Positions 42,556 to 54,154 of a stretch of 64,000 bases of DNA are shown here, one piece after another. The notes beneath the pieces are model-generated. The model was not told where the DNA came from. It worked only from the letters and a program-made list of their open reading frames with translations, and made no database searches. The stretch is from the NCBI GenBank assembly GCA_035578175.1, contig JAQMRL010000005.1, positions 60,369,722 through 60,433,721 on the forward strand, in the 5' to 3' direction. Within the stretch, counting starts at the first letter, position 1; each line of letters starts with the position of its first letter. Made by a program: the position numbers and the translations under genes. The stretch is from Catonia carolina. Lineage: Eukaryota > Arthropoda > Insecta > Hemiptera > Achilidae.

Positions 42556-43380
42556 TGGTATGAAACACTCACACGACTTTCTTTTGATTTCACCTCTTCA
42601 TTAAAAACATAGGTAACCTATGTTTAATCATAAGTAACTTTGTCTACGTCATGAGTAGCTAAAATTTGTAAGTTGTAATTATGAACTGAAACATGTAAGT
42701 ACTGTAGAAAAATCCTCAAAATGAAAGTTGTAAATTTGTTAACTTTGTATAATACTATTTGTATAAACTTTTTCAGTAAAATACTTACTAAAGCTTATTA
42801 TTTAAAAAACATTTTTATCACGAGACCATAGCTCCCCACGAATTGGCCGCATAGCCGGCGGCATTGGCGCAGTTGGTAAAGTGCTCGCCTTTTATCATGC
42901 GGTCTTCGGTTCGAATCCCACTCAGGCACGGCATATTTCCATACGTTACAAAAAGATCATTTCATCCTTCACCGTCTGCATTAGCAGTAATTGCAGAACA
43001 GTCGGACGTTAAACAAAAAAAAGAAAAAAAAATCCCCAAGAATTTTTCTAGACATGCCGCTTACTCCATCTTGTAATCAATAAAAAAAATATTAAATAAA
43101 GTGATTTTAATTAAACTCTTAAAATTTAAAGAATAAATAAATGAATAATGAATAATAAATGATTAGATAAACTTGTTCTTCCGGTTCACTAATTTTAATG
43201 TAAATATTCGGGTTGTCTCTTTATACCCAACTTAAGTTCCAAGTTTTAGCTACGTACGATTTTTCGTTTGTTAGTTAGTTCACACACACACACACACATC
43301 AAAATGTGTATTACCGCGAAAAATCGAAATGAAAACATAACTTTCTGTACTTACATTTCTTATAGAACAGAAAGAAATCA
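42556..43380 (+). repeat. Family A copy with a nested SINE S
   Basis: The left end TCTGGTATGAAACACTCACA, CGACTTTCTTTTG and the sequence to CTCCCCACGAATT (42844) are family A. The sequence from TCCCCAAGAATTTTTCTAGA (43033) onward continues it through a (CA)n tract at 43280-43299 to ACAGAAAGAAATC near 43380. The second internal unit is reduced. Confidence 0.8.
42845..43032 (+). repeat. tRNA-derived SINE, family S copy 4, with target-site duplication
   Basis: The head GGCATTGGCGCAGTTGGTAA (box-A-like) and GGTTCGAATCCCACTC (box B) precede the family S body and a poly(A) tail. The flanks TCCCCACGAATT (42833-42844) and TCCCCAAGAATT (43033-43044) form a 12-bp duplication with one mismatch. This is the copy with the clearest two-box promoter. 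Confidence 0.9.
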
Positions 43381-43556
43381 CTTGATTAAATTTGACAATT
43401 TAAAAATAATCACTTTATTTGCAGCCGTCTGGTACACTCCTTGCGTAATCGTTTTATTCTAAAAGAAACCAAAGACCTGGATTTGATTTTCCAAGATCTG
43501 AACAATTTAACGTGGTCTTGAACTTCATAATATAGTACCTTCCATATCCAAAGTGG

Positions 43557-43948
43557 TGTTGCTTAGGTCATTAGCCAAAAGGCTGGTTTGAACCTCCAGA
43601 GGTTTTACTAAGTAAAACAAGGAGTGAGGTGCTTTACCATACCCTCCTCACTTAGTGGAAAAGTATGCTTATCAGCATGGCGAGTCCTCCGAAAAGCACA
43701 TATTTCCATTCTGAGAATGAGACCTTCACTTCATCACTGCAGAGTTAGGCTGTGTAATGAAATTGGTTTTCAGAGGAGATAACACTAATTAGAGTCTTTT
43801 ACACCTCTGCCTTTTCTGTTTTTAAAAACTATTCAGTCATTTAATTGGCTGACTATGTGATAAGAAACAGAACTATTTATTTTAGCCCTGCAACTAACAA
43901 ATTGAGTGTAAATAGTTTTAAACTCCACGTGTCTGTCATGGGCAGATA
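43557..43948 (+). repeat. SINE-like family B copy 6 (near full length)
   Basis: GTTGCTTAGGTCATTAGCCA, AAAGGCTGGTTTGAACCTCC (box-B-like), AGAGGTTTTACTAAGTAAAA and all following blocks to ACTCCACGTGTCTGTCATGG are present. It serves as a good length reference for the family at about 390 bp. Confidence 0.85.
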
Positions 43949-44361
43949 CCCAAGGTATTAGGTAATAACACAGATAATGATATATTAGGCATTTATTGTG
44001 GAGTAATTGTTCAGAATAATAAAGAAAAAGTTTCTACAGTTTAGAAAAAACGATTAGGTGGTAGCAAACCAACTAATCTCTGGTAGACCATTATTTAAGT
44101 TCCTTATAATTTATTACAGTTCAATGTACATTTTTAGAAATGATAATGTATTTAGAGTAAATGAATACCATTTAGAATTCAGATAAAGAATTTTTAGAAT
44201 TTAGAATTCAGATTTTCATTGTTAAAATAAAAGAACCAGAATTGATAACCACGATGCTAATTACAACGCTAAATCTTTTTAACAAATATCTACTTACATG
44301 TAGAACATGAATTGATAAATAATTATCAATATCTAAAAAAATTATGGTAATAGGTATTTGT
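43949..44361. other. Unassigned AT-rich DNA
   Basis: It shows a local tandem GAATTTAGAATTCAGAT duplication near 44175-44215. No gene recognised. Confidence 0.5.
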
Positions 44362-44409
44362 TTAGGAAAAGCTAAAACAAAAATATTGATTGTTGAAACA
44401 CTTTACTGT

Positions 44410-44530
44410 ATATATAAGTTCATATAACATGAACTCGTCGTAAAACGTGTCCGCCCATACACCATGACAATTATCCAATAAATCAAACAGAAACAGTAAA
44501 GTATTTACACATTCCACTCTACATGAGACT
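44410..44530 (-). CDS. Candidate host exon, function unknown
   Basis: The minus strand reads from an acceptor-like CAGTCTCATGTAG into VECVNTLLFLFDLLDNCHGV, WADTFYDEFMLYELIYT. It may end at a donor-like ACA|GTAAAG near 44412; beyond that the frame becomes read-through (VKCFNNQYF). The mix of aromatic and acidic residues is unlike the AT-rich background. No domain is recognised and only about 38 residues are available, so a chance frame is possible. Confidence 0.25.
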
Positions 44531-44764
44531 GGTATGGAACCAATGCACACGGGAGAAAATAATTATCTGTATTATAGATTAAAAACGTTTAATTGTTGAC
44601 TCTACCTTAGATCAAACTAAACTGACGAATTGTTAGAATTGATAGAATAGTACATTGTTAGAATAGTAACCGATTAGATCCATGGGGATGAACAGAGCTT
44701 TGAATTCTGGTTCATAAACAAATCAAACGTAAACAGGATACAAGCTTTTTAAAACAGATTTTTA

Positions 44765-44902
44765 CTTTCTCTAATTCTGTATAAAATATAAGGAAGGAAA
44801 GTATTGTTTTCATTTTGGTTTTTGAAGTCAAGTTTCACCGGAAATAAACGTTTTTAAGCAACCTAAACCAAAAATGCATGTTTTTACCGATTGATAGTGG
44901 AT

Positions 44903-44975
<73 letters not shown>
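44765..44975 (-). repeat. Family A 3' end with an expanded (GT)n tract
   Basis: In minus orientation it contains the end of the family: the CATTTTTGGTTTAGG block, ACGTTTATTTCCGGTGAAAC, ACTTTCCTTCCTTATATTTT and the terminus AGAGAAAGTA near 44766. The element's microsatellite position is a GT run (44906-44972), the longest dinucleotide run of the window. Confidence 0.75.
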
Positions 44976-45041
44976 CGTTCCCATACCTACATCTACCAGA
45001 AATCCCTAAAGGAGACTAAAAAGATGCTGGATTAGGGGTCT

Positions 45042-45283
45042 ATACCTCGACGAACTAAAGACTGCAGATGAGATCTAGCCAATAACAGCCAAGATCGGAC
45101 GTGATTTTGCCCCTTCGGTAAGTCACATTTTTTTTCACCGAACTCCAGCTGACTTTTTGTTATCCACAGCGGGACCACAACGTGACAACGCAGGATACGA
45201 TTAACGAAAGTCAATTGGCTGTGTGCTGTGATCTAGATCACTATGCTCCAACTTCATCTGCAGTCTCTAGTTCGTTAAGGTAT
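45042..45283. mobile_element. Short MITE with about 30-bp inverted repeats
   Basis: ATACCTCGACGAACTAAAGA, CTGCAGATGA at the left is mirrored at the right (complement ATACCTTAACGAACTAGAGA, CTGCAGATGA) with three mismatches. TA-rich TATA borders suggest a TA target. It is 242 bp with no coding capacity; the superfamily is inferred from the TA borders only. Confidence 0.75.
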
Positions 45284-46823
45284 ATTAAAAAATACCGTGA
45301 AGGGTTTAGCAATGTATGATTTCCTAAATCAAGAAAAAAACAGAACATAACATATGTTCTTTAACATAAATTCAGCTGGTTGTATTATATTAGCACAGTC
45401 AATTCGAAAGAGCACGACAGTAAGTCTCTAAATGGCGGTAAGTTTTCTGAATAAAAAGTCCCTTTTCGAAAGTAAAATTTAACTTGTAATTATTGTCAGT
45501 GGTATTTTTATTATTCTAAGTGGTAGCAGAGAAGCATGAGCACATTAAAAAATTCCCTGTTCTTTATTCCATTTAAGCAATACTATCATGCTACTTCGAA
45601 TGGACTATACAAAACAAATTTAGTATAAGGTATGCAGATTTTTCTGCGCGCAGAAACGTAGTATACTGCTCTTATCAGGTACAAAAACAATCTGTCTTTT
45701 ACATATCACTCCATTACAAATTGTTAGTGTTCCTGCAATACGGTTTTTGTTCAGTCTAAAAGTTAATGTGTTTTTATTTCTTCATCACCCGGTATTTTCC
45801 TCTCAGTATCTCTATTGCATAACCCCGTTAAAATATCTCTCTCTCTCTCTGGCCCCTTCCGTAAATTCTCTTCTAGTTAAAATAATGAAGACGATATCTA
45901 ACCAACTATGTATATCCAAGTTTCATCAAACTGAACAAGCACTGCACAAAACCAGGCACCACTTTCCTTATCATATCATACCATCCCACACGTTGTCTTC
46001 AGTCCCTTTCATGCATTCTATCTTCGTCTTTTCCTGACAAATGGCTTCAATTAAGACTCTTTAGCAGTCGTCGGCAAATACCCTTCCGAATGATACCCAC
46101 TGTTGCATGTGCATTCTATTTTGCATTTTGCAGCAAACTATGCAAAGATAATAAGCACACAAAATAAATTGCTCCCATTTAAATGAATTAACGTTAAGTT
46201 TAACGACATTCGTTTTAAAAAGAATTAAACTAAGAAAAGTATTTCGTTCTATTCATTGTATAAACAAATTATATGAATAAAAAAATGTTACTAGCAATAG
46301 CTAGAAAATATAAAAAATATACTAGCGTGTCTAGGGGTCTTGAGTGAAATATTAGGATTCTCCAACAAAATTAAAATTAACAACTTACGCATCAACCGGT
46401 AAGGTGATTTTGACGGTCTTTTAAGACTCGTAAGTCCTGATTTCTTGTGACTATTTCGAAGAACAACGTACTGTGAACAGTTAGTTCTAATCTAAGATTC
46501 TCTAACCAGATATGAAACCAACGATAAGACGAAACCGTAAAGGCGCTCAAGTAAAGTGTCATTCACTTACATGACAACACATACCCCCAAACCACTCAAA
46601 AAACGGGAAAACGCTCAAGAAGTTCGGTTAGCAGATGTTGCCTAATTTTCCTTACAGCTCACACCTTTTACAGTCCAATTTTAATTCTTACGCCCTACTT
46701 AAAGACTGTTTACGTGCCAAGAAGTTCAATAACAAAAAGCCCTTTAATTAGATGGTGATCCCTTTCTCATGGATGGTGGAAATTATTCTGCTGATTTCCT
46801 TATATTACATGGTGAGGATTGTT
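45284..46823. other. Unassigned DNA
   Basis: A short CT run lies at 45838-45850. The 96-codon frame at 45747-46037 has low-complexity Ser/Leu/Phe composition and I do not call it a gene. Confidence 0.5.
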
Positions 46824-47200
46824 GTATCTACTCCTATTAGAGGAATCAAATGACATAATTTTTGTTTCTCAATTCCGACTCTGATTTCTTTACTTCCGGC
46901 CGAAACCGAAAATTCAAAACCAATTATTTCCGTATCTACTCTTTAACAAGAAATCGAATGACACAATTTTTTGTTTTCAAATTCCGATTTTGATTTCTTG
47001 ACTTCCGGTTTTGGGCCACTTCAGGTTGAAATCAGAACTTCAAACACAATGATTTCCGTATCTACTCTTTAAGAGGAATCGAATGATTTGAAAGGAATAC
47101 TCTTTTTTTTTCTTTCCAAGCACCGACTTCGTTTTCTTGAGTTTGTTTTGGGCCACTTCCGGTACTTAAATCGGAACTTTATAGTCAATTTAGGCCCACT
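46824..47200. repeat. Minisatellite of about three units near 110-126 bp
   Basis: GTATCTACTC occurs at 46824, 46932 and 47058. Each is followed by ..AGAGGAATCGAATGA.., a T-rich run, TTCCGATTTTGATTTCTTGA, CTTCCGG and, in units 2 and 3, GGGCCACTTC. Unit lengths of 108 and 126 bp differ by an internal indel around GGTTTTGGGCC. Confidence 0.75.
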
Positions 47201-48444
47201 AACTTTCTGTGTAGATAACGAATCCAAAAATTAATTGTTTGTTGCTGTCTCTTTTAGCTTCTGATATCTGGGTGTGTCGGCCAGACGGACAAAGGAAAAT
47301 GATAACATGATAATTTTAACAACTGCCACCAACAAAGCGGTACAAGAACGGTTAAAATATCAAGATAAAGATTCTACGCTACGTGAATCAGAAAGCTTAT
47401 AGAACGACAAAACAAGTGTCTAAATGTTACTGGAGACCAGGTTGAAAAAGATTATATAAGTAAAATGTCATTAAATAGCTTTTCATTGAAAAATTTTTTT
47501 CTCGATATGAACTTGTCTCGTTAATTTCAGAACGTCCTTCTTAAGTTTGTTTATGTTTGCATGAATAAACTCCTTTGGTCAACAGTTTTCACTTGGCTAG
47601 AAAAATTATTGTTATAATGACAAACCAGATTACGTTTTAGAAAGTCCCGATGTATTTGAGAGAACTGACCGTTATGGATAACAAAAATATTACAAATATA
47701 TTATAAAAAATGTTAAATACAAAATATTAAATGTATAAAAAAATTAAATAAGGAAGAATTTCAAACAGGAATTCATTGGTATAATATAACTCACGTTGAT
47801 GTAACAAAAGAGCGTAAAGAATGAGTAACTGGATAAAGTTATGACGGGCAAAAAATATTTGACAAGAAGTATTTTATTACAAATTCTTTAGATTTTTTTC
47901 ACTTCTTTCCTAGGATAACCTCATAAAATTTCTGTTTTCTCTCTCTCTCTCTCTCGCTCTCTCTCTCTCTCACTTTCTCTCTCTCTTTCGATTTTTTCAG
48001 TAATAATAACCGTTATAAAAATTTAACTTATTTTATTTCATTTAAAAAGATAAAAATTTGACAATCTGATTCGTACAATTGTTTTATTTAATATGTTAGA
48101 ATAATCTCATCGGTGGCTCGGTCGATATTTAATTCTTGAACTATTAAAGTCTTGGTTTCGATTTCGGATCTAGATCTGGATGTAAACCACGGTTTTTCAA
48201 ATGTTAAAATTATATACCTAAACTAATAAGGTTTTCTCTTAGACCGACTAAGAGTCCCTATATCACCAAGAAAAAAAAACATTTAAAAACAATCATTTTT
48301 CAGAATCTGCATTATCTTAATTTTGTTGATCTCAGAAATTACTAAAATCTTTAATATTTTAACAAATATATACCAGAGATCATAATAGGTAAGAAAATTT
48401 ATGTTGTTGTATAAATTGTCTAATGCTAGTTTGCACCGGAATTC
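47201..48444. other. Unassigned DNA with a (CT)n tract
   Basis: A CT-rich microsatellite spans 47938-47990. At 48118-48170 TGGCTCGGTCGATATTTAAT and TTGGTTTCGATTTCGGATC give a faint tRNA-like head, too degenerate to call a SINE. Confidence 0.5.
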
Positions 48445-49373
48445 AATATAAGTAAATTTTGGAATGCTAGTTTTCACCAGTAATTCAAGTTTTCAGGTTC
48501 GCTGAGCCCAATAAACATGGTCTTACCAATTGGTCTGTGTCTGTGTGAATGAAAAAATAATTCAAAACTGGAAAATCTTACTGGCTGAAATTTTAAATCT
48601 AAGTCACGAAAAGACCCAACACGAAAGTTTTTTAATAAAAAATCGATCAGTTAGAAGTAGTAGTTTATCCTTGCGATTTTTTACCGTTTGGAATTTTCTC
48701 AAAAAAGGTTACTAAGATTTTTTATTAAAATCACCCCGTTCACTAAACGTTTTGTAATTGAGGCAAATTTTCTCTCATGCTAAATTTTTGTTTAATATTG
48801 CGACCATAATATGCATTATGGGCAAAAATTGTGTAAGTATGTTCAAATTTATAGAAAATTAAAAATCTATGTATTTCAACCTTTGTTTTTCTACAGTGTT
48901 TACTTTTCAATAAGAGCTAAGAGATTCAATAAGATATTTTTCATATTTAATTATTGAAATCGGTAAAAGAATACTAAGATTGAAGCCTTAATATGCAATT
49001 TTTAGGAAAAGCGTACACAATCAATGTTATAGAAAATAAGAACCTATAACAATTATTTCAAGAATATTTTCTACAGAATTTAGATTAGCGTCAGTTAGTA
49101 ATTTTTCATATTTTTCTCATCGAAATCTGTTTTAAAATGGGAATTTTTGGTAACATGGCTAATTTTTATCTCTGTCAAAAATATGCTGTGAAATTACAAA
49201 TAATAAAAGTTGTTGAAAAGTAAAACTCTACAACTATTGTTCGAACATTATTCTTCTATGTTACTTTGTTTTGTAGCAGTTAGTCATTTTACATAGTCCA
49301 CAGCTCATTAAAATTAGTATCTTTTTATATTGACAAGAGAAAGTCATGTGAGTATTTCAAACAAGAATTTATC
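48445..49373 (-). repeat. Family A, near-complete degenerate copy
   Basis: The minus strand begins with the left end TTCTTGTTTGAAATACTCAC, ATGACTTTCTCTTGTC at 49325-49366, passes both internal units and the GATCGATTTTTTATTAAAAA block, and reaches TTGGGCTCAGCGAACCTGAA and ACTGGTGAAAACTAGC near 48460. The right hairpin is missing. Confidence 0.75.
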
Positions 49374-50576
49374 ATATTAAATGTTTGTTAACACCCCACG
49401 ATTTTGAAGAGAAAATTACATTTTTTTATCTTTTTCATCTGAACATTTTAATGAACTAAAACTAAACGGAATTGCACTATACATTTCAGCACAAAGGTAA
49501 TACATTTCAGACTAACTCAACCACAAAATGATTCAGTTGGACTTTAATGACTAGAAATATTCCGTGAATAAATTTGTCAAACGGAATGAAAGTTAAACTA
49601 AAATTAATTTAATAGAAATATAACAGAAATTAATTTGTTCAAATTGAAATTTCTGTTAAATAAAGTTCAAAGAATACTTTTCGAATTTCGGTTGAATTTA
49701 ACTTTTGCTGATTAAAGGCATAGCCTTTACGTTAATAAACAAAAACGCTCATACAAATAGAGGAGCACACCTTCGCTAAATGTAAATGAAAGTACGGTTG
49801 GAAGTAAAACTACAGGGTGAGTCACACAATATTTGACGAATTTTTCATTTTCTAATTTTATCTACCATGATTTATATCAACAGAAATTTATTAAATAAAT
49901 CATGAACAACAATTCATTATTGTAGACACAGATAAATACACGTCCAAAATTCCGGATAATTCGAAGTATTATTTTAACATGCTGCTTAGGGACGAAACTA
50001 GTTTTAAAAGAACAAAGTAATTTTATAAAAAAAGAATATCATATTTAATAGACGTTTACAGCGGTCGCCAAATAAGCTTGCGGGTTTTTTTAAGTGTGCC
50101 GAAGGTTTATTTCGGTAGTATTGCGCTCGGTAGCCTCAGTGAGGGGGGTCAGTCCTGTACTAGCTGTGATCACAATCACGCCGCTCTCTCAACGTTATAT
50201 ATCAGCTGACCTAAAAACATTAGTCTGTAACATGTTGTAAGTGGTAGGCGTTAAAATTGTGTATACATTGTTTACTGTTGAATGTTTTTAACGTCACTAA
50301 TAGATGATAATTACATCATTAAGCGCCAGTGATTTAATAGACACTTCGGTACTAAGAGATGGAATCTATTGATTGAATCCAAATTGTTCGCTCAGCTACA
50401 CCACCAAAGCTTATTTGGCGTCAGATTTAAATATTAAATTTGACTTCAGTTGAGTCACTTGAACTTCAGTTCAGTTGAGGATATAAAACAAATATAACCA
50501 ATTTAATAATACAAAATGTACTACTTCATAACTTGCAGCAACTCATAACATAAAATGAGATGCTGCAACATCTCAT
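49374..50576. other. Unassigned DNA with a possible MITE
   Basis: CGCCAAATAAGCTT at 50067-50080 is repeated in inverted form at about 50408-50421, about 350 bp apart. The interior is relatively CpG-rich at 50100-50190. A MITE is possible but its borders are not clear. A CATAACTTGCAGCAAC direct repeat lies at 50527-50590. Confidence 0.4.
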
Positions 50577-51369
50577 AACTTGCAGCAACACTTAGACAGC
50601 GTACAAAATTGGCAAAAAAAGTGGCGTATGAAAACAAATGAACACAAGAGTCTGCACGTCACATTTACACTAAAACGGGAAACATGTTCACCAGTGTTTT
50701 TTAACAACGTACAAATTCCACAATCCGATACGGCAAAATATCTTGGCCTCCACCTGGACAGGCGTCTAACATGGAGGACTCACATATGGAACAAACGAAA
50801 ACAGTTAAATCTTAAATACCAACAGCTGTATTGGATGCTTAATGGAAAATCCAAATTATCGGCACAAAACAAATTGTTAATTTATAAAACTGTACTTAAA
50901 CCTGTGTGGACATATGGGATACAACTCTGGGGCACAGCAAGTCACAGTAACATTGAAATAATTCAACGGTTTCAGTCAAAAATACTTCGAAACATCATGG
51001 ACTCACCTTGGTACATATCCAACACTATATTACACAGAGACACGAACACTCCCACGGTACACGAAGCTATACAGAAATTTTGCACCAGTTACCAAACAAG
51101 ACTTGAAAATCATCAGAATCCAGAAGCCATCAATCTCCTAGACAACAGTGGAACACACAGAAGACTATGCAGACTACACCCTACAGATTTATTTTAATTT
51201 GTAATTGTGTAATTTATTTTACATTACTGGCAAGATCAATTCAACAAAATGGGAAATTTTATAGAGTAATACCAAGGGGTATTACTTACTCAAGACTTAT
51301 ACTTACAACACATCTACTCATTGTTCTATGAGAGCAGATCGTAGATTTACAGTTATTCAAAAAAAAAAC
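50577..51369 (+). pseudogene. Jockey-like LINE: reverse transcriptase C-terminal region, 5' truncated
   Basis: An open frame of about 205 codons to 51197 reads QNWQKKWRMKTNEHKSLHVT, FTLKRETCSPVFFNNVQIPQ, SDTAKYLGLHLDRRLTWRTH, KLLIYKTVLKPVWTYGIQLW, GTASHSNIEIIQRFQSKILR. This is the thumb and C-terminal region of jockey-type reverse transcriptases (W...W..K.N..KS..V.FT....YLG..LD..L.W..H..YK...P.W.YG.QLWG). The catalytic fingers and palm with FADD lie upstream in a complete protein and are missing here. A 3' untranslated stretch of about 165 bp ends in a poly(A) run (51359-51369). No stop interrupts the retained part, so this is the youngest of the three jockey pieces in the window. Confidence 0.9.
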
Positions 51370-53190
51370 TTACAGTATTAAATCATTTACTGGTAAAACC
51401 TTTCTTCTAGCTCATTATCAAATACAATACATTTTATATTTTCAATTCTAATTGGTTGCAAACCGAACATCTTGATGTAACAAGTATATATATAGGGTGT
51501 GATGTGGAACTGTATATCTGTAAGATACAAAACCACATGCATACTCTAGATGTCCGTTAGCATGATTTTCATATTTTGTGTTCTACTTTTCTTGTATAAT
51601 GAATTAGTTCATGAATCGTTTTATAAACCAACCATCTGCCTTGAATTTAGTTTGGTATAATGTAAAGTTTAATGGTGCATAGAGCATTAGAAATGAAAGA
51701 AAAATGAGTTAAATATAATATTTGTTTAAGTGAAGGAATTATTTCAACCTACTATTATTTCGCTAGCGTGCCTTATGAAATTGACATCTGTGTACGCGTT
51801 TCGTTCTAGAGTTGCTCTACGTACTGCAGTGCTATTTCTAATGCTTTTGCTACTTTTAAATGTAAAATAACCGTTTCGTGATACTTATTTCATCAGTTTT
51901 CGGATAATTTTTGGCTAATACTTTTTTAATAATCCGAACATTACGAAATCTGAATAGCTTCCAATCAAAATTATTTCGATTAGCGCGGTTGTTGTGTATT
52001 TCTGAATTAAATGTTTTTTTAGGTACATTTTAACCAGGGTCACCTCCGCTGCTCAGCAGTTTAGCGTACTACGTTTCAAATCGCAGGTCCAATGTTCAAT
52101 TTGCGTATAATAATATGTTCCAACTCACCGTGCTTTAAAAAAGTTGCTAATGTCCAAGATGTTGACAAGACCTACCATTATACAAGCCAATAAAAAATTT
52201 TCATGATTTAATAATATAACTACATTCGAGCACAATTGCAACACAAAGAAAAGTTTTGGTTTTTGAATAATTTTCTTGACTTGGCCATTGCAAGGGTAGA
52301 GCGTTGAGAGAGTTAGTGAGCTGGGACCGACGGCCATCTTATCTCCCTCTGTAGTAGACTGCGTCACATGATTGGCCACTTCCTCGACCAATCAGCGTGC
52401 GAGTTTAGTGGTTAAGAAACTGCCAACGCCACCGCCTTCTTTTACTTTTGAAATTAGAAAGTTGAGACCGAAGAAGTGTTAAGTCCTTCAGTTTCCGGAT
52501 TTACGAATGACCGTTGTCTGTTAGAATATAGATTTTTAATAATATGAAAATGAACTTTTAATAAATTAGGGTTAATTTTAAAATATCTTTTATTAAAAAG
52601 AATATGTTTTAGTATATTATAAAATATGATTAAATTTTTAATTTCATAATATTGTAAATTTTATATTGTTTTACAAAATATTAATTTTCTTGAGTAAGTT
52701 ATTCAAATTTAAGTTACAAAAGTTAGTTATGTAATTCAATGTTTAAAACGTATACAATCATTTTAATAAAGGAATAACTGCACAACTCAATCCCGAGCTC
52801 ACGCGGGAATTAGGAAGTAAGTTTCTTAAAATGTTTGTTTAAGTTTTGAATAAATTAAAAATTTAAATTAGATTACTATAGTTGTAAAACTTGAAATATG
52901 ATATAGGCCGGATCCACAGCTCAAGAAAACTAGCCTGCCAATTGACGTTCCTTGCGTTGCTAGAGAATTTTTCGTAATTAATAACATTTTTGGTATATTT
53001 TATTTATTAATCATATATTTAATAAACATAATAATACAACTGGAAATAACTGAGGAAATAAACGTTAAGATACACTTTAAAAAAATCGAAATCCATATTA
53101 TTGACCCTCCAACCGCAAATAAAATAACATTTTAAAATAAAAAAAATTGAACATCCGTTCCAAAATTTTAATTTACAAAACATTTTTAGG
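51370..53190. other. Unassigned DNA
   Basis: No repeat of the known families and no recognisable gene. 52290-52440 is less AT-rich but the 88-codon minus-strand frame there has no family resemblance. Confidence 0.45.
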
Positions 53191-53352
53191 TCAATTTGGA
53201 GTTCTGCTGTCCAGATCTTTAGAGTAGCGGACGAGAATAACTTGAAGTCGATTCAGACCTTTCAGTCAAAATTCTTAAGACTAGTTTCTAGCGCGTCCTT
53301 TTGTGTTAGCAATGAAACCCTCCACAACGATTTTGAAATTCTGACAACAAAT
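53191..53352 (+). pseudogene. Jockey-like LINE relic
   Basis: One forward frame reads WSSAVQIFRVADENNLKSIQ, TFQSKFLRLVSSASFCVSNE, TLHNDFEIL. It aligns with the WGTASHSNIEIIQRFQSKIL..PWYISN..LH.D segment of the copy at 50.6 kb. Only about 50 residues are recognisable. Confidence 0.7.
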
Positions 53353-53354
53353 TT

Positions 53355-53480
53355 TTAAGTCGAATGTAGGTTGATTTTCATTTACCGTCATTGCGTCTTG
53401 ATTGTATCTAGGTTATATTTCTCATTATTTACATTGGAAAGACAAAGTCGTGTGATTTTCACGCAATAATTTGTCTAATA
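53355..53480 (-). repeat. Family A left-end fragment
   Basis: On the minus strand ATTATTGCGTGAAAATCACA, CGACTTTGTCTTTCCAATGT and then AATAATGAGAAATATAACC to GAAAATCAACCTACATTC. It abuts the jockey relic. Confidence 0.65.
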
Positions 53481-54154
53481 TAATTTTTTTCAATGTTTCA
53501 AAGGCTTATAGTGGTAAAACGAAACATCATAATATTTTAGTTTAATCCTGGAAGTCATTTGTGTGTATTAAATATCCTATTTCATTAGCAGTTTACGAAA
53601 TGGTATCCATTAAAATGCAATCAGTCACCGTCGGCTGACCCTAAATCACCAGACAAAATGGTGATGGGAGGAATTATACTCCGTATGTAACGTAGATGTG
53701 TGGAGCGCACCAAATTTAGCAGCGGGACGAACACACTCTTATCTAGTCTTTCTACCGAAATAATATCTTTTAAGTGTATTAATAGTTGAAAGATAAGATT
53801 ATCTAAATAATAAAAAAACACAAAAATTAATCGGATTCAAAATTAAAAAAAAAAGAATTTAGGAGCATCCGGTTGTGTTGAAAGGAAAGAGTTAGCAAGA
53901 AACTTGTCAACCGCATTCTCTTCCTATTGGCTTAATACATAGTCATTACAACAGCATTGAAGTTTGATGAGAGATACAAACAGAAATTAATAACTAGCCT
54001 ATACCTCTTGTCAAATTTCAATGTGTTAGTAATGACTGTAAATTTATATTAAGCTAATAGGAAGGGAGTGTGGTTGACTAGTCTCATTATGTTACTTCTC
54101 TCTCAACGCAACCACCTCACACCAAAATAATTACTACTTACATTATCTAAGAAA
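53481..54154. other. Unassigned DNA with an inverted pair
   Basis: 53885-53950 (GAAAGAGTTAGCAAGAAACT, CCGCATTCTCTTCCTATTGG) and 54045-54105 (complement GAGACTAGTCAACCACACTC, CCTTCCTATTAGC) look like inverted counterparts, so a small diverged MITE is possible. No gene recognised. Confidence 0.4.

Noticed and set aside
45747..46037. A 96-codon forward frame
   Set aside because: Low-complexity Ser/Leu/Phe/His composition, no splice or start context, no family resemblance.
46824..47200. CRISPR-like repeat arrangement
   Set aside because: The units are contiguous tandem repeats without unique spacers, in a eukaryotic context.
52040..52110. tRNA-like head with CAGCAGTTTAGCG and GGTCCAATGTTCAATT
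   Set aside because: The boxes are too degenerate and no body matches families S, B or C.
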